The position numbers were made by a program, and so were the translations under genes. DNA of 64,000 nt from Aeromicrobium ginsengisoli (lineage in GTDB: Bacteria > Actinomycetota > Actinomycetes > Propionibacteriales > Nocardioidaceae), in NCBI RefSeq assembly GCF_004134905.2, contig NZ_SDPQ02000003.1, positions 186,001-250,000 on the forward strand. Direction: 5' to 3'. This document shows positions 33,763 to 41,458 of this stretch, one piece after another (the first letter of the stretch is position 1; each line of letters opens with the position of its first letter). The notes below the pieces were generated by a model that was not told where the DNA came from, made no database searches, and was given only the letters and a program-made list of their open reading frames with translations.

Positions 33763-34271
33763 GACGCCTTCCTCAGGGTCGGGGCCGGGGCCTCAGGGTC
33801 GTCGGTCCACATCGAGGCGAGCTTGGTGAGCTGGTGGCCGTCGACGTCGTAGTAGTTCATCAGCGACAGCGGCGGCGAGTACGCGTGCACGCTCACGGCC
33901 GTGTCGGTCCGTACGTTGCGCACGTCGTGCACGTAGTGCTCGCCGAAGATCACCGAGTCACCCTCACCGCGCACGGTCTCGGCGAGCACCTCGGCACCGG
34001 GCGTCCACACGGCCTCGCTGAGCTCACCGCTGACGACCGTGAACGAGCCCGACGAGCCGCCGTGATCGTGCAGCTGCGTGCCTTGGTCGGTGGTCCAGCT
34101 GATGAGCCACACGTCGACCTGGTCATCGCATCGCAGCCTCACGTGCCACCGGCTCTCCGCGTCGGCGTGGACCTCGTAGAGGCCAGCGCGTACGTCCTCG
34201 GCGACCGTGCTCGTCAATGCGGCGAGCTCGGCCAGCGACAGGGGTGCGTCGGTCGTGGGGCGAGCAGTCAT
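33759..34271 (-). CDS. cysteine dioxygenase type I family protein
   Basis: 170 residues from ATG 34271 (two further upstream in-frame starts lack conserved sequence). It is a cupin with iron ligands in 'GTQLHDHGGSSGSFTVVSGEL' (H-x-H) and a third His in 'EHYVHDVRNV', plus 'SVHAYSPPL'. The enzyme oxidises L-cysteine to cysteine sulfinate with O2. Bacterial CDOs of this type lack the Cys-Tyr crosslink Cys; here Gly follows DH. Coupled to the rhodanese gene downstream for sulfur disposal. Confidence 0.9.
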   Translation of the reverse strand: MTARPTTDAPLSLAELAALTSTVAEDVRAGLYEVHADAESRWHVRLRCDDQVDVWLISWTTDQGTQLHDHGGSSGSFTVVSGELSEAVWTPGAEVLAETVRGEGDSVIFGEHYVHDVRNVRTDTAVSVHAYSPPLSLMNYYDVDGHQLTKLASMWTDDPEAPAPTLRKAS

Positions 34272-34434
34272 GACGTCATACAAGCGCGGTTCGGCAGTCG
34301 AGAACGCCGTGTTCACACAGTGGACCACGGGAGCCGATCGCTCTGAAATGCGCTATGCCGCGCCGCGGCTAGGCTGGAGAGAGTGCCTCGGGGGCACGTC
34401 GCGTGCCACCCGGCGCCGACAGGGAGGACACCTC

Positions 34435-34743
34435 ATGAAGTGGCTCGTCATCATCGCCATCATCGCCATCGTCGTGATCGGCATCCTGTGGCTGCGCACC
34501 GTCAGGATGGGCCCGGACACCGTCGACTCGCGACAGTCGCACCGGCTCGACGACTCAGTCACGCCGACCGGGGACGCCGACAACCCGTTGCCACCGGGCG
34601 GCCAGGCCGTCGCCGGCGGAGCGACCGGCGGCCCTCCGATCGACGCACCCTCGAGCGCCACCCGGGCGAGCGAGGAGGCCGGACCGACCGAGCCCGGACC
34701 GGGTGAGGATCTGCCGCCCTCGGAGACCCGTCCGAACGCCTGA
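34435..34743 (+). CDS. small single-pass membrane protein with disordered tail
   Basis: 102 residues. AGGGAGGA lies 8 nt before the ATG, and a TAGGCT box at 34370-34375 marks the promoter. The N-terminal helix 'WLVIIAIIAIVVIGILWL' is followed by an acidic, Pro/Gly-rich tail with no predicted fold. I do not recognise the family; the architecture is common in actinobacteria for small envelope proteins. A different frame open from GTG 34383 is a shadow. Confidence 0.65.
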   Translation: MKWLVIIAIIAIVVIGILWLRTVRMGPDTVDSRQSHRLDDSVTPTGDADNPLPPGGQAVAGGATGGPPIDAPSSATRASEEAGPTEPGPGEDLPPSETRPNA

Positions 34744-34749
34744 CCCGTT

Positions 34750-34779
34750 TTGTTCGCGGGGGTGCCCGTACGTTACAGT
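34750..34779 (+). promoter_or_regulatory. promoter of tRNA-Asp
   Basis: TTGTTC (34750-34755), 18-bp spacer, TACAGT (34774-34779), ending 29 bp before the mature tRNA 5' end. Confidence 0.55.
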
Positions 34780-34808
34780 TGCGTGCGCGGTTCACCCGCG
34801 AACAGCAA

Positions 34809-34885
34809 GGCCCCGTGGCGCAGTTGGTTAGCGCGCCGCCCTGTCACGGCGGAGGTCGCCGGTTCGAGTCCGGTCGGGGTCGCCA
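34809..34885 (+). tRNA. tRNA-Asp(GTC)
   Basis: Acceptor GGCCCCG pairs with CGGGGTC, anticodon loop CTGTCAC gives GTC, T loop GGTTCGAGTCC, and CCA is encoded. This is the substrate class of GluQ (gene at 18210) if queuosine is present. Confidence 0.97.
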
Positions 34886-34893
34886 GCTGAACG

Positions 34894-34929
34894 AAACCCA
34901 CGCACCTGAGTCCAGGTGCGTGGGTTTTT
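34894..34929 (+). terminator. Rho-independent terminator after tRNA-Asp
   Basis: 15-bp perfect arms 34894-34908 and 34913-34927, loop AGTC, followed by a T run (34925-34929). Confidence 0.9.
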
Positions 34930-34995
34930 CGTTGCTGCCGATTTCGGCCGCGCCGGGGCGGTGCGATAAGGTGATCGTCGCTCGTTCGCGGGCAC

Positions 34996-35072
34996 GGCCA
35001 GGTAGCTCAGTTGGTACGAGCATCCGCCTGAAAAGCGGAGGGTCGCCGGTTCGACCCCGGCCCTGGCCACCA
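34996..35072 (+). tRNA. tRNA-Phe(GAA)
   Basis: Acceptor GGCCAGG pairs with CCTGGCC, anticodon loop CTGAAAA carries GAA, T arm GGTTCGACCCC, encoded CCA. It follows the tRNA-Asp terminator, so it is transcribed separately. Confidence 0.97.
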
Positions 35073-35075
35073 TTT

Positions 35076-35206
35076 CGGTGACGAGTCACTCCCGTCCCGG
35101 TGACGAGTCACTCCCGTCAAGCGCAGTGACTCGTGAGCGCTCTCGCAGTGACTCCTCAGCGCGTGGGGAGCGACTCCTCGGCACTCACGGAGTGACTCGT
35201 GAGCGG
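35076..35206. repeat. intergenic array of GTGACGAGTCACTC-type repeats
   Basis: Two identical 21-bp direct copies (35076-35096, 35098-35118) are followed by at least four inverted, partly degenerate copies sharing the core AGTGACTCNTNAGCG, up to 35206. The core itself is palindromic (GTGACGAGTCAC), so the 130 bp can form several alternative hairpins. No open frame is credible. It separates tRNA-Phe from the VOC gene. Confidence 0.75.
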
Positions 35207-35232
35207 GCCCACTTCGGGCCTACGCTTCACGC

Positions 35233-35610
35233 ATGAGCCGGATCGTCCAGGTCGCCCAGCACGCCGACGATCTCGACCGCGCCGCGGCGTTCTACGAGCA
35301 GCTCCTCGGCCACCCGCCGGCAGCACGGTTCGACCCGCCGGGCCTGCTCTTCTTCACGCTCGACGGCACTCGGCTGCTGCTCGAGCAGGGTGCAGCGTCG
35401 GCCACGATCTACCTCGAGGTCGAGGACGTACGCGCGTCGATCGAAGCGCTGCGCACCCGCGGAGTCACGGTGGAAGGCGAACCGCACGTGATCTTCCAGC
35501 ACACCGACGACTCGCTGGGCCCGGCCGGCACCGACGAGTGGATGGCGTTCATCCGCGACTCGGAGGGCAATCTCGTCGGTCTCGTGAGCCACTCCCCGTC
35601 CGAACACTGA
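35233..35610 (+). CDS. VOC (glyoxalase/dioxygenase fold) protein
   Basis: 125 residues with two beta-alpha-beta3 halves: 'VQVAQHADDLDRAAAFYEQLLG' (metal-ligand position) and 'ATIYLEVEDVRASIEALRTRGV', ending 'FIRDSEGNLVGLVSH'. That is the usual layout of small VOC proteins such as methylmalonyl-CoA epimerase-like or fosfomycin-resistance-like members. The His/Glu ligands fit but activity cannot be chosen. The start is leaderless: TACGCT (35221-35226), 6 nt, ATG. Confidence 0.82.
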   Translation: MSRIVQVAQHADDLDRAAAFYEQLLGHPPAARFDPPGLLFFTLDGTRLLLEQGAASATIYLEVEDVRASIEALRTRGVTVEGEPHVIFQHTDDSLGPAGTDEWMAFIRDSEGNLVGLVSHSPSEH

Positions 35611-35630
35611 GACCCGCCTACGCTGAGGGC

Positions 35631-36386
35631 ATGGACCTCGGGCTTCGCGATCGTGTCTACCTGCTCACCGGGGCCGCCAGCGGCCTGGGACTCGCCACCG
35701 CACATGCGCTGGTCGACGACGGCGCACGAGTCGTGATCTCGTCCCGCTCCCAGGAGTCGGTCGATCGCGCGGTCGGCGAGCTGGGTGAGCTCGCGATCGG
35801 CGTCGCGGTCGACAATGCCGACCCGACGGCGCCCGACCAGCTCATCCGGGCGGCCCGCAACGCGTTCGGACGACTCGACGGCGCCCTGATCAGCGTCGGC
35901 GGGCCGCCCGCCGGCGCGATCCTCGACCGTACGGAGGACGAGTGGCGCACGTCGTTCGAGACCGTCTTCCTCGGCGCGATCCGCCTCGCAGTGACGATCG
36001 CCGGGGAGCTCGGCGACGGCGGATCGATCGCGTTCGTGCTCTCGACCTCCGCCAAGGCGCCGATCCCCAACCTCGGCATCTCCAACGGCCTGCGTCCGGG
36101 CCTCGCGATGGCGGCCAAGAACCTCGCCGACGAGCTCGGGCCGCGCGGCATCCGCGTCAACGGGCTGCTGCCCGGCCGGGTCGACACCGAGCGCGTACGC
36201 CAGCTCGACTCCATGGCGGACGATCCCGAGGCGGCACGGGCCGCGACCGAGCAGACGATTCCTCTGCGTCGCTACGGCAAGCCCGAGGAGTTTGGCCGCA
36301 CCGCGGCTTTCCTGTTGTCACCCGCCGCCGGCTTCCTGACCGGCGTCATGCTGCCGGTCGACGGCGGGATGACGAGGAGCATCTAG
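35631..36386 (+). CDS. SDR family oxidoreductase lacking the canonical Tyr
   Basis: 251 residues. The cofactor motif 'LLTGAASGLGLATA' (TGxxxGxG) and 'SVGGPPAGAI' (NNAG position altered to SVGG) are present. In place of YxxxK the sequence reads 'NLGISNGLRPGLAMAAKNLADEL'; Lys is kept but the Tyr position is Asn or Ser-like. The same variant occurs in a divergent FabG-like subfamily, so it may be active on an unusual substrate or be non-catalytic. Leaderless start: TACGCT (35619-35624), 6 nt, ATG. Ends 2 bp before the next gene. Confidence 0.82.
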   Translation: MDLGLRDRVYLLTGAASGLGLATAHALVDDGARVVISSRSQESVDRAVGELGELAIGVAVDNADPTAPDQLIRAARNAFGRLDGALISVGGPPAGAILDRTEDEWRTSFETVFLGAIRLAVTIAGELGDGGSIAFVLSTSAKAPIPNLGISNGLRPGLAMAAKNLADELGPRGIRVNGLLPGRVDTERVRQLDSMADDPEAARAATEQTIPLRRYGKPEEFGRTAAFLLSPAAGFLTGVMLPVDGGMTRSI

Positions 36387-36388
36387 CC

Positions 36389-37171
36389 ATGGACGGCACG
36401 ACGACGGCGCTCGTCAGCGCGGTCTTCGTCGCGTCCCTCGTGGAGTTCGTCGAGGCGTTCACGATCGTCCTCGCGATGGGCGTCACCCGAGGCTGGCGGT
36501 CCGCGATCGCCGGCACCGTCGCAGCACTCATCGCCCTGACCGCATTCACCGCCGTCCTCGGTGTCGCGATCAGCACGTGGCTGTCCGAGTCCCTGCTCCA
36601 GCTCACGATCGGTACGCTCCTGCTGATCTTCGGCCTGCAATGGCTGCGCAAGGCGTGCCTGCGCGCGTCGGGCCTCAAGGCGCTGCACGATGAGGACGAG
36701 GAGTTCGCCGAGCAGACCCAGGCCGCCCGCGAGGCGGACCGCACGACATACGCCGGCATCGACCTCTTCGGCTTCATGGTGTCGTTCAAGGGCGTGTTCC
36801 TCGAGGGCGTCGAGGTGGTCTTCATCGTCGTCACGTTCGGCCTGTCCGCGGATGCGCTCGGCATGGCCATCGCCGGAGCGGTCGTCGCCGGCATCATCGT
36901 GATCGCCCTCGGTGTCGCGCTGCGCAAGCCGCTCTCGCGCATCCCCGAGAACACCCTCAAGTACGGCGTCGGCGTCATGCTCGCGTCGTTCGGCACCTAC
37001 TGGGCAGTCGAAGGTGTCGGCTGGTTCCGCGACGGCGAGGAGAGCCTGCACTGGCCCGGCGGCAAGGTCGCCCTCATCGTCCTGATCGCCGCGTGGTTCG
37101 CGGTGACCCGACTCGTGATCGCCGGCCTCAGCCGCCCACGGACGTCCGCTCCGACGGAGGCAGCCGCATGA
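36389..37171 (+). CDS. COG4280-like polytopic membrane protein
   Basis: 260 residues, six to seven membrane helices. Two halves carry matching acidic intramembrane motifs: 'SLVEFVEAFTIVLAMGVTRGW' near residue 15 and 'FKGVFLEGVEVVFIVVTFGLSA' near 135, both of E-x2-3-E form, separated by a charged loop ('LHDEDEEFAEQTQAAREADR'). This resembles the internal duplication of FTR1- or Gdt1-type cation carriers. I place it in the poorly characterised COG4280 group; cation transport is only a hypothesis. Starts 2 bp after the SDR stop and overlaps the next gene by ATGA. Confidence 0.7.
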   Translation: MDGTTTALVSAVFVASLVEFVEAFTIVLAMGVTRGWRSAIAGTVAALIALTAFTAVLGVAISTWLSESLLQLTIGTLLLIFGLQWLRKACLRASGLKALHDEDEEFAEQTQAAREADRTTYAGIDLFGFMVSFKGVFLEGVEVVFIVVTFGLSADALGMAIAGAVVAGIIVIALGVALRKPLSRIPENTLKYGVGVMLASFGTYWAVEGVGWFRDGEESLHWPGGKVALIVLIAAWFAVTRLVIAGLSRPRTSAPTEAAA

Positions 37172-37386
37172 AGCTCCTCAAGGCCTTCGGCCTGTTCTGG
37201 TACGACTTCATCATCGGCGACGACTGGAAGATCGCGGCGTACGTCGTGGCGGCGCTCGTGGTCGTCGCCGTCCTCGCGGTCAACGACGTGCTCAGCGACG
37301 GTGCCACCGTCATCATCGGCACCGTCCTGATGATGGTGTGCTTCGCCCTCGGCGTCAGGTACGACGCGCGAAGGACGCGACCCTAG
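37168..37386 (+). CDS. small two-TM membrane protein
   Basis: 72 residues. Starts in an ATGA overlap with the COG4280-like gene. Two hydrophobic segments ('IAAYVVAALVVVAVLAVN' and 'ATVIIGTVLMMVCFALGV') flank a short polar loop. The conserved partner position suggests an accessory subunit of the larger membrane protein. Not recognised. Its 3' end overlaps the convergent gene by 32 bp. Confidence 0.65.
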   Translation: MKLLKAFGLFWYDFIIGDDWKIAAYVVAALVVVAVLAVNDVLSDGATVIIGTVLMMVCFALGVRYDARRTRP

Positions 37387-37924
37387 CCTGCCAACGTACG
37401 AGCGCGACGACATCGGCCGCCACGAACGCGCCATGGAGGTAGAGCGGGAACAGCCACCACGGCACGCCGATCACGTTCGGCGCCGTGTAGTCGAACTCGC
37501 CGAGCGCCGACAGCACCGACTCGCCCAGCACGCCACCGACGGCGATGAGCAGACCGGCCGCGACCGCGATACCGCGCTCGTGCCGCAGCCCGAGGCGTAC
37601 GCCCCACAGCGCGAGCAGCACGATGGCGTAGGGCGCGGCGAGCTCCGGGTCCAGCAGCCCCGAGACGAGATAGGCCCCGGTCACCAGGCCGAGACCGGGG
37701 GCGACCCGGCGGAGGTGCGGCTCCAGCGGCTGGACCCGCCTGCTGACCGAGAGCATCGCGACGCCGGCCACGAAGAACGTCACCGGGACGATGACCGTCT
37801 GGCCCCAGACCTGCGGACCCCAGTGATAGACCAGCGTGCCGGTGCGGACGTGGAACAGCTGGTCGCACGCCGTGAGGAAGACCGCGAACACCCCGGCAAC
37901 GGCGACCAGCTGCCGGTCGGTCAC
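37355..37924 (-). CDS. polytopic membrane protein, unknown
   Basis: 189 residues with about six membrane helices ('LVAVAGVFAVFLTACDQLFHV', 'VIVPVTFFVAGVAMLSV', 'AGLLIAVGGVLGESVLSAL') and a conserved-looking Trp/Pro hairpin 'VPWWLFPLYLHGAFVAADVV'. There is no known motif, though the last helix pair is reminiscent of small lipid-associated membrane proteins. It overlaps the sterol-desaturase-like gene by ATGA and should work in the same process. Confidence 0.65.
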   Translation of the reverse strand: MTDRQLVAVAGVFAVFLTACDQLFHVRTGTLVYHWGPQVWGQTVIVPVTFFVAGVAMLSVSRRVQPLEPHLRRVAPGLGLVTGAYLVSGLLDPELAAPYAIVLLALWGVRLGLRHERGIAVAAGLLIAVGGVLGESVLSALGEFDYTAPNVIGVPWWLFPLYLHGAFVAADVVALVRWQARVASFARRT

Positions 37925-38817
37925 ACCGACTGCGTCTCGCGCGGCTGCTCGGCCTCTGCGCGCTTCTCGCCCGGGTGCCAGCCCGGCGGCATGAAGACGT
38001 AGCCGAGCTTCTCGCGCCAGCTCTTCGCGTTGTGGACGTCACGGAACAGCTCGCCGAACGCGCCGTACTGCAGCCGCAGGACGTTGTAGGTGTCGACCGG
38101 CACCGTGAGCCCGTACGTCGGACGGAACAGCTCCTTCTGGAACGTGCCGAACATGCGGTCCCAGATGATCAGCATCCCGGCGTAGTTCTTGTCGAGGTAC
38201 TCCGGGTCGCTGCCGTGGTGCACCCGGTGGTGCGACGGGGTGTTGAAGACGAACTCGATCGGTCGCCACATCGTGCCGATCCGCTCGGTGTGCACGAAGA
38301 ACTGGTAGATCAGGTTGATCGAGAACGCGACGTAGAGTGTCCACGGCTCGAAGCCCAGGAACGGGAACGGCAGCCAGAACAGCGCCTCGGCCCACGGGTT
38401 CCACTTCTGGCGCAGTGCGGTGGAGTAGTTGAAGTACTCGCTCGAGTGGTGCGCCTGGTGCGCGGCCCAGCCGATGCGGACCCGGTGCACGAAGCGGTGC
38501 TGCAGGTAGAACGCCAGGTCGAGGCCCAGGATCAGCGCGGTCCACGACCACCACGTGTCATCCGGCAGGTGCCACGGTGCGAGGTGCACGCTGATCGCGA
38601 CGAACGCCACGAGCGTGCCGAGCTTGAACACCGCACTGGACACGACGGAGCCGAGCCCCATGATCAGGCTGGTCCGCGCGTCCTTGCGCTCGTATCCGCG
38701 CATCTCCTCGTCGGTCTCGAGGAACCGGAACGCCGCGAGCTCGATCAGCAGCGACAGGATGAAGAACGGTGCCGCGACCAGGGTCGGGTTCTTCAGCGGG
38801 TCGAAAAACTCGTGCAT
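37921..38817 (-). CDS. sterol desaturase/fatty acid hydroxylase family protein
   Basis: 298 residues, four to five membrane helices, and the full di-iron histidine set: HRFVH (about 107), HQAHH ('WAAHQAHHSSEYFNYST') and HRVHH ('NTPSHHRVHHGSDP'). The family hydroxylates or desaturates lipids (sterols, carotenoids, fatty acids) with O2 and an electron donor. GGAGG lies 4-5 nt before the ATG. It is divergent from a TetR-SDR pair across a 70-bp region with a palindrome, suggesting coordinated lipid modification. The substrate is unknown; sterols are unlikely in this bacterium. Confidence 0.88.
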   Translation of the reverse strand: MHEFFDPLKNPTLVAAPFFILSLLIELAAFRFLETDEEMRGYERKDARTSLIMGLGSVVSSAVFKLGTLVAFVAISVHLAPWHLPDDTWWSWTALILGLDLAFYLQHRFVHRVRIGWAAHQAHHSSEYFNYSTALRQKWNPWAEALFWLPFPFLGFEPWTLYVAFSINLIYQFFVHTERIGTMWRPIEFVFNTPSHHRVHHGSDPEYLDKNYAGMLIIWDRMFGTFQKELFRPTYGLTVPVDTYNVLRLQYGAFGELFRDVHNAKSWREKLGYVFMPPGWHPGEKRAEAEQPRETQSV

Positions 38818-38844
38818 GGATCCTCCAGACCTATATGACCTTTG

Positions 38845-38881
38845 GGTAAGTTACCACGAGATCACATCACGTCGCTAGACT
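38845..38881 (+). promoter_or_regulatory. palindromic operator and leaderless -10 of tetR, divergent region
   Basis: GGTAAGTTACC is a perfect 11-bp palindrome at 38845-38855. TAGACT (38876-38881) lies 6 nt before the GTG of tetR. The palindrome sits between the two divergent genes and so could control both. Confidence 0.5.
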
Positions 38882-38887
38882 GCTGCC

Positions 38888-39502
38888 GTGGTCAGACCCA
38901 ACGCAGGCACCAAGGGCGTCCCCCGCCTGGACCGGGAGACGCAGATCCTCGACATCGCGTCGGAGCAGTTCGGCACCCACGGGTTCGCCGCGACGTCGGT
39001 CGCGACGGTCGCCGACAAGGCCGGCATCTCCAAGCCGCTGATCTACAACTACTTCGGCTCCAAGGAAGGGCTCTACGAGGCGTGCCTCGACCGCGGCGGG
39101 TCCCTGCTCGCCGACGAGATCGAGCGCATCGCCCGCGGTGAAGCCGTCGGCATCGAGCGCGGCATGGCGACGCTGGCCGGGATGTTCACGCTGCTGGAAC
39201 CCCAGCCCTACCTCTGGCGCCTGTTCTTCGACCCCACCGCGCCCTCGACCGGCGCGATCGCCGACTCGATCGCGGGCTACGCCGAGCGCATCGGCAAGCT
39301 CGCCGACGAAGGCGTCACGGAGCTCATGCGGCTCGCCGGCAACGACGACCCGCTCGACATCTCCGCCATGACCGCGGTCTGGCTCGGCATCGTCGACTCA
39401 CTGATGAACTGGTGGATGGAGCACCCCGAGGAGAGCGCGGAGCAGATGATGCAGCGCTGCATGCGCCTGCTGACCGCGCTCTTCGGCGGTGACGCGGAGT
39501 GA
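38888..39502 (+). CDS. TetR family transcriptional regulator
   Basis: 204 residues from a leaderless GTG. HTH: 'ILDIASEQFGTHGFAATSVATVADKAGISKPLIYNYFGSKEGLYEAC' (about 20-66). The C-terminal domain has aromatic-rich helices ('LEPQPYLWRLFFDP', 'DSLMNWWMEHPEE'), suited to a hydrophobic ligand. Its stop overlaps the SDR start as GTGA. It probably regulates its own operon and the divergent desaturase-like gene. Confidence 0.9.
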   Translation: MVRPNAGTKGVPRLDRETQILDIASEQFGTHGFAATSVATVADKAGISKPLIYNYFGSKEGLYEACLDRGGSLLADEIERIARGEAVGIERGMATLAGMFTLLEPQPYLWRLFFDPTAPSTGAIADSIAGYAERIGKLADEGVTELMRLAGNDDPLDISAMTAVWLGIVDSLMNWWMEHPEESAEQMMQRCMRLLTALFGGDAE

Positions 39503-40299
39503 AGCTCGAGGGCCAGACCATCGTCATCACCGGCGCCTCCAGCGGCATCGGTGCCGAGGCGGCCCGCAAGGTGGCCCGCCTCGGAGGCACCGTGTGCCTG
39601 CTGGCGCGGCGCGCCGACGAGCTCGAGGACGTACGCGCCGGCATCGAGGCCACGGGCGGGAGCGCGTACGCCTATCCCGTCGATCTCTCCGACACCGTGG
39701 CGGCCGACGCCGTCGCGGCGCAGCTGCTGGCCGAGCACCCGTGGATCGACGCACTGGTCAACAACGCCGGCCGATCCATCCGACGGCCCATCAAGGAGTC
39801 GCTCGACCGGGTCCACGACTACGAGCGCACGATGGCGATCAACTACTTCGGCGCCGTACGCCTGACGCTGGCGTTGGTCCCGCGATTCCTCCAGCAGGGT
39901 CACGGACACGTCGTGATCTCGTCGAGCATGTCGACGCAGGTGCCGATCCCGCTGTTCTCGGCCTATCTCGCCAGCAAGGCCGCCCTCGAGTCGTTCACCC
40001 GATCCCTGACCGCCGAGCTCGGGCACGACGGCATCACCTCGACGACCGTCTACTTCCCCATGGTGCGCACGGAGATGTCCGGCGCGACGCCGATCTACCA
40101 GGCGATGCCGATGCTGAGCGCCGACAAGGCGGCCAACTGGCTCGTCAAGGCAATTGTCGACAAACCGACACGGGTCACGAGCCTGCCGGGTGCCATGGGC
40201 GAGCTGAGCATGGCCGCACTGCCCGGCGTCGTCACGAAGGTCTCGCAGCCGCTGTTCCGGCGCATGGACAAGTCGCTCGCCAAGCGGGTCAGGGACTAG
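39499..40299 (+). CDS. SDR family NAD(P)-dependent oxidoreductase
   Basis: 266 residues. Classical SDR motifs are intact: 'VITGASSGIGAEAARK' (TGxxxGxG), NNAG ('LVNNAGRSI'), catalytic Ser in 'VVISSSMSTQV', and YLASK with Tyr and Lys near 154-158. The C-terminal extension ('SQPLFRRMDKSLAKRVR') is basic and amphipathic and may touch membranes, as in actinobacterial SDRs acting on lipids. Co-translated with the TetR gene and divergent to the desaturase-like enzyme, so a lipid alcohol/ketone substrate is likely. Confidence 0.88.
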   Translation: MKLEGQTIVITGASSGIGAEAARKVARLGGTVCLLARRADELEDVRAGIEATGGSAYAYPVDLSDTVAADAVAAQLLAEHPWIDALVNNAGRSIRRPIKESLDRVHDYERTMAINYFGAVRLTLALVPRFLQQGHGHVVISSSMSTQVPIPLFSAYLASKAALESFTRSLTAELGHDGITSTTVYFPMVRTEMSGATPIYQAMPMLSADKAANWLVKAIVDKPTRVTSLPGAMGELSMAALPGVVTKVSQPLFRRMDKSLAKRVRD

Positions 40300-40355
40300 T
40301 CGTCGACCACCCGGCTGCAAGGATGGGGCATGGCCGCCTCCTGGATCGACGCCCC

Positions 40356-40850
40356 ATGACCGACAAGCCCGCAGGCCGCAAGTCCGCCAAGGCCGTACGC
40401 CGGCTGGTCCTCGAGATCATCGGGTGGATCCTCGTGGTCGGCGGCATCGCCGCCCTCCTCCTGCCCGGACCCGGGCTGCTGATGGTCGTGGGCGGCCTGG
40501 CGATCCTGTCCGAGCAGTACGAATGGGCCGAGCGTCGCCTCGAGCCGGTCAAGGTCATGGCCTACAAGGCTGCGGCCGACGGCGTGCAGACCTGGCCGCG
40601 CATCATCGCCAGCTGCTCCGGCGCGCTCGCGATCGCCGCGGTCGGCATCTACTGGGGCATCCGCCCCGACGCTCCGGACTGGTGGCCGTTGCGCGAGAGC
40701 TGGTGGCTGATCGGCGGGTGGGGCACCGGCGCGACGCTGATCCTGTCGGCGGTCATCGCCCTGGTCTTCATCGTCTACAGCTTCCGTACGTTCCGCGGCG
40801 TCCCCGATCCCGAGGCGGCCGCCGAACGAGCGGCCCGCGAGGACGACTGA
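40356..40850 (+). CDS. PGPGW-motif membrane protein
   Basis: 164 residues with three to four membrane helices. The motif 'ALLLPGPGLLMVVGGLAILS' (about 33-52) identifies the TIGR02611/PGPGW-like family of small actinobacterial membrane proteins; here the W position is L. The charged loop 'EQYEWAERRLEPVKVMAYKAA' follows. The ATG at 40356 overlaps the stop of a nine-codon frame at 40330-40359, which could be a coupled leader peptide. Function is unknown. Confidence 0.78.
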   Translation: MTDKPAGRKSAKAVRRLVLEIIGWILVVGGIAALLLPGPGLLMVVGGLAILSEQYEWAERRLEPVKVMAYKAAADGVQTWPRIIASCSGALAIAAVGIYWGIRPDAPDWWPLRESWWLIGGWGTGATLILSAVIALVFIVYSFRTFRGVPDPEAAAERAAREDD

Positions 40851-40930
40851 CAGCAGGCACACAGGTCGTCCTGCGGCGGACCTCAGGTCAGCCGCGCATG
40901 CTGGGCACTCCCAAGCACGGAGGAGCACCC

Positions 40931-41326
40931 ATGAACGACGAGCAGAAGACCCCCGAGGACGAGCAGCCCACTGCCGAGCAGGCGACGATCGAGCAGCCGG
41001 CCGCGGCGCCACCGGCACCCGAAGCCACTCCGAGTGAGGATGCCAAGGCCAAGGTGTTCTCCAGCCCGCGCACGCGCAACATCCTGCTGACGAGCGGTGC
41101 CGGGCTCGCGCTGGCCGGCGGCGTGCTCGGCTTCGGCATCGGGCACGCCACCGCGAGCGGGGATGACGGTGGCCGGGACGGACGGATGAGTCGGTTCGCG
41201 CCGGGCGACGGCCGGCCGGACTTCCGCGACCGCAACCACGAGGGCGGTCAGCGCGGTGGCCGGCCCGGCCAGGGCCCCGAGTCCGGCAGCGACGACCAGT
41301 CGAACGGCGACAACGACCCGACATGA
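40931..41326 (+). CDS. low-complexity single-pass membrane protein
   Basis: 131 residues; CGGAGGAG precedes the ATG. The first 48 residues are acidic and Pro/Gln/Ala-rich, a membrane helix ('ILLTSGAGLALAGGVLGFGIGHA') spans about 50-72, and the tail is Gly/Asp/Arg-rich. There is no fold or family I recognise. Compositional bias suggests a disordered cell-envelope protein. Ends 130 bp before valine dehydrogenase. Confidence 0.65.
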   Translation: MNDEQKTPEDEQPTAEQATIEQPAAAPPAPEATPSEDAKAKVFSSPRTRNILLTSGAGLALAGGVLGFGIGHATASGDDGGRDGRMSRFAPGDGRPDFRDRNHEGGQRGGRPGQGPESGSDDQSNGDNDPT

Positions 41327-41458
41327 CGACCTCGTCGCGTACGTCCTCGCGACATCCCGCTGAGCGGTAGAGTCTCTGCCAAGCCGCACCACCCCGCGGC
41401 TTCGCCGATGGAAGTGCCCACCAACGCACCTCCGCCATCCACGACAGAGAGCACTACC

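Noticed and set aside
34891..35206. A CRISPR array in the repeats near tRNA-Phe
   Set aside because: Repeats are inverted, of unequal spacing and degenerate, with no uniform spacers and no cas genes in the window.
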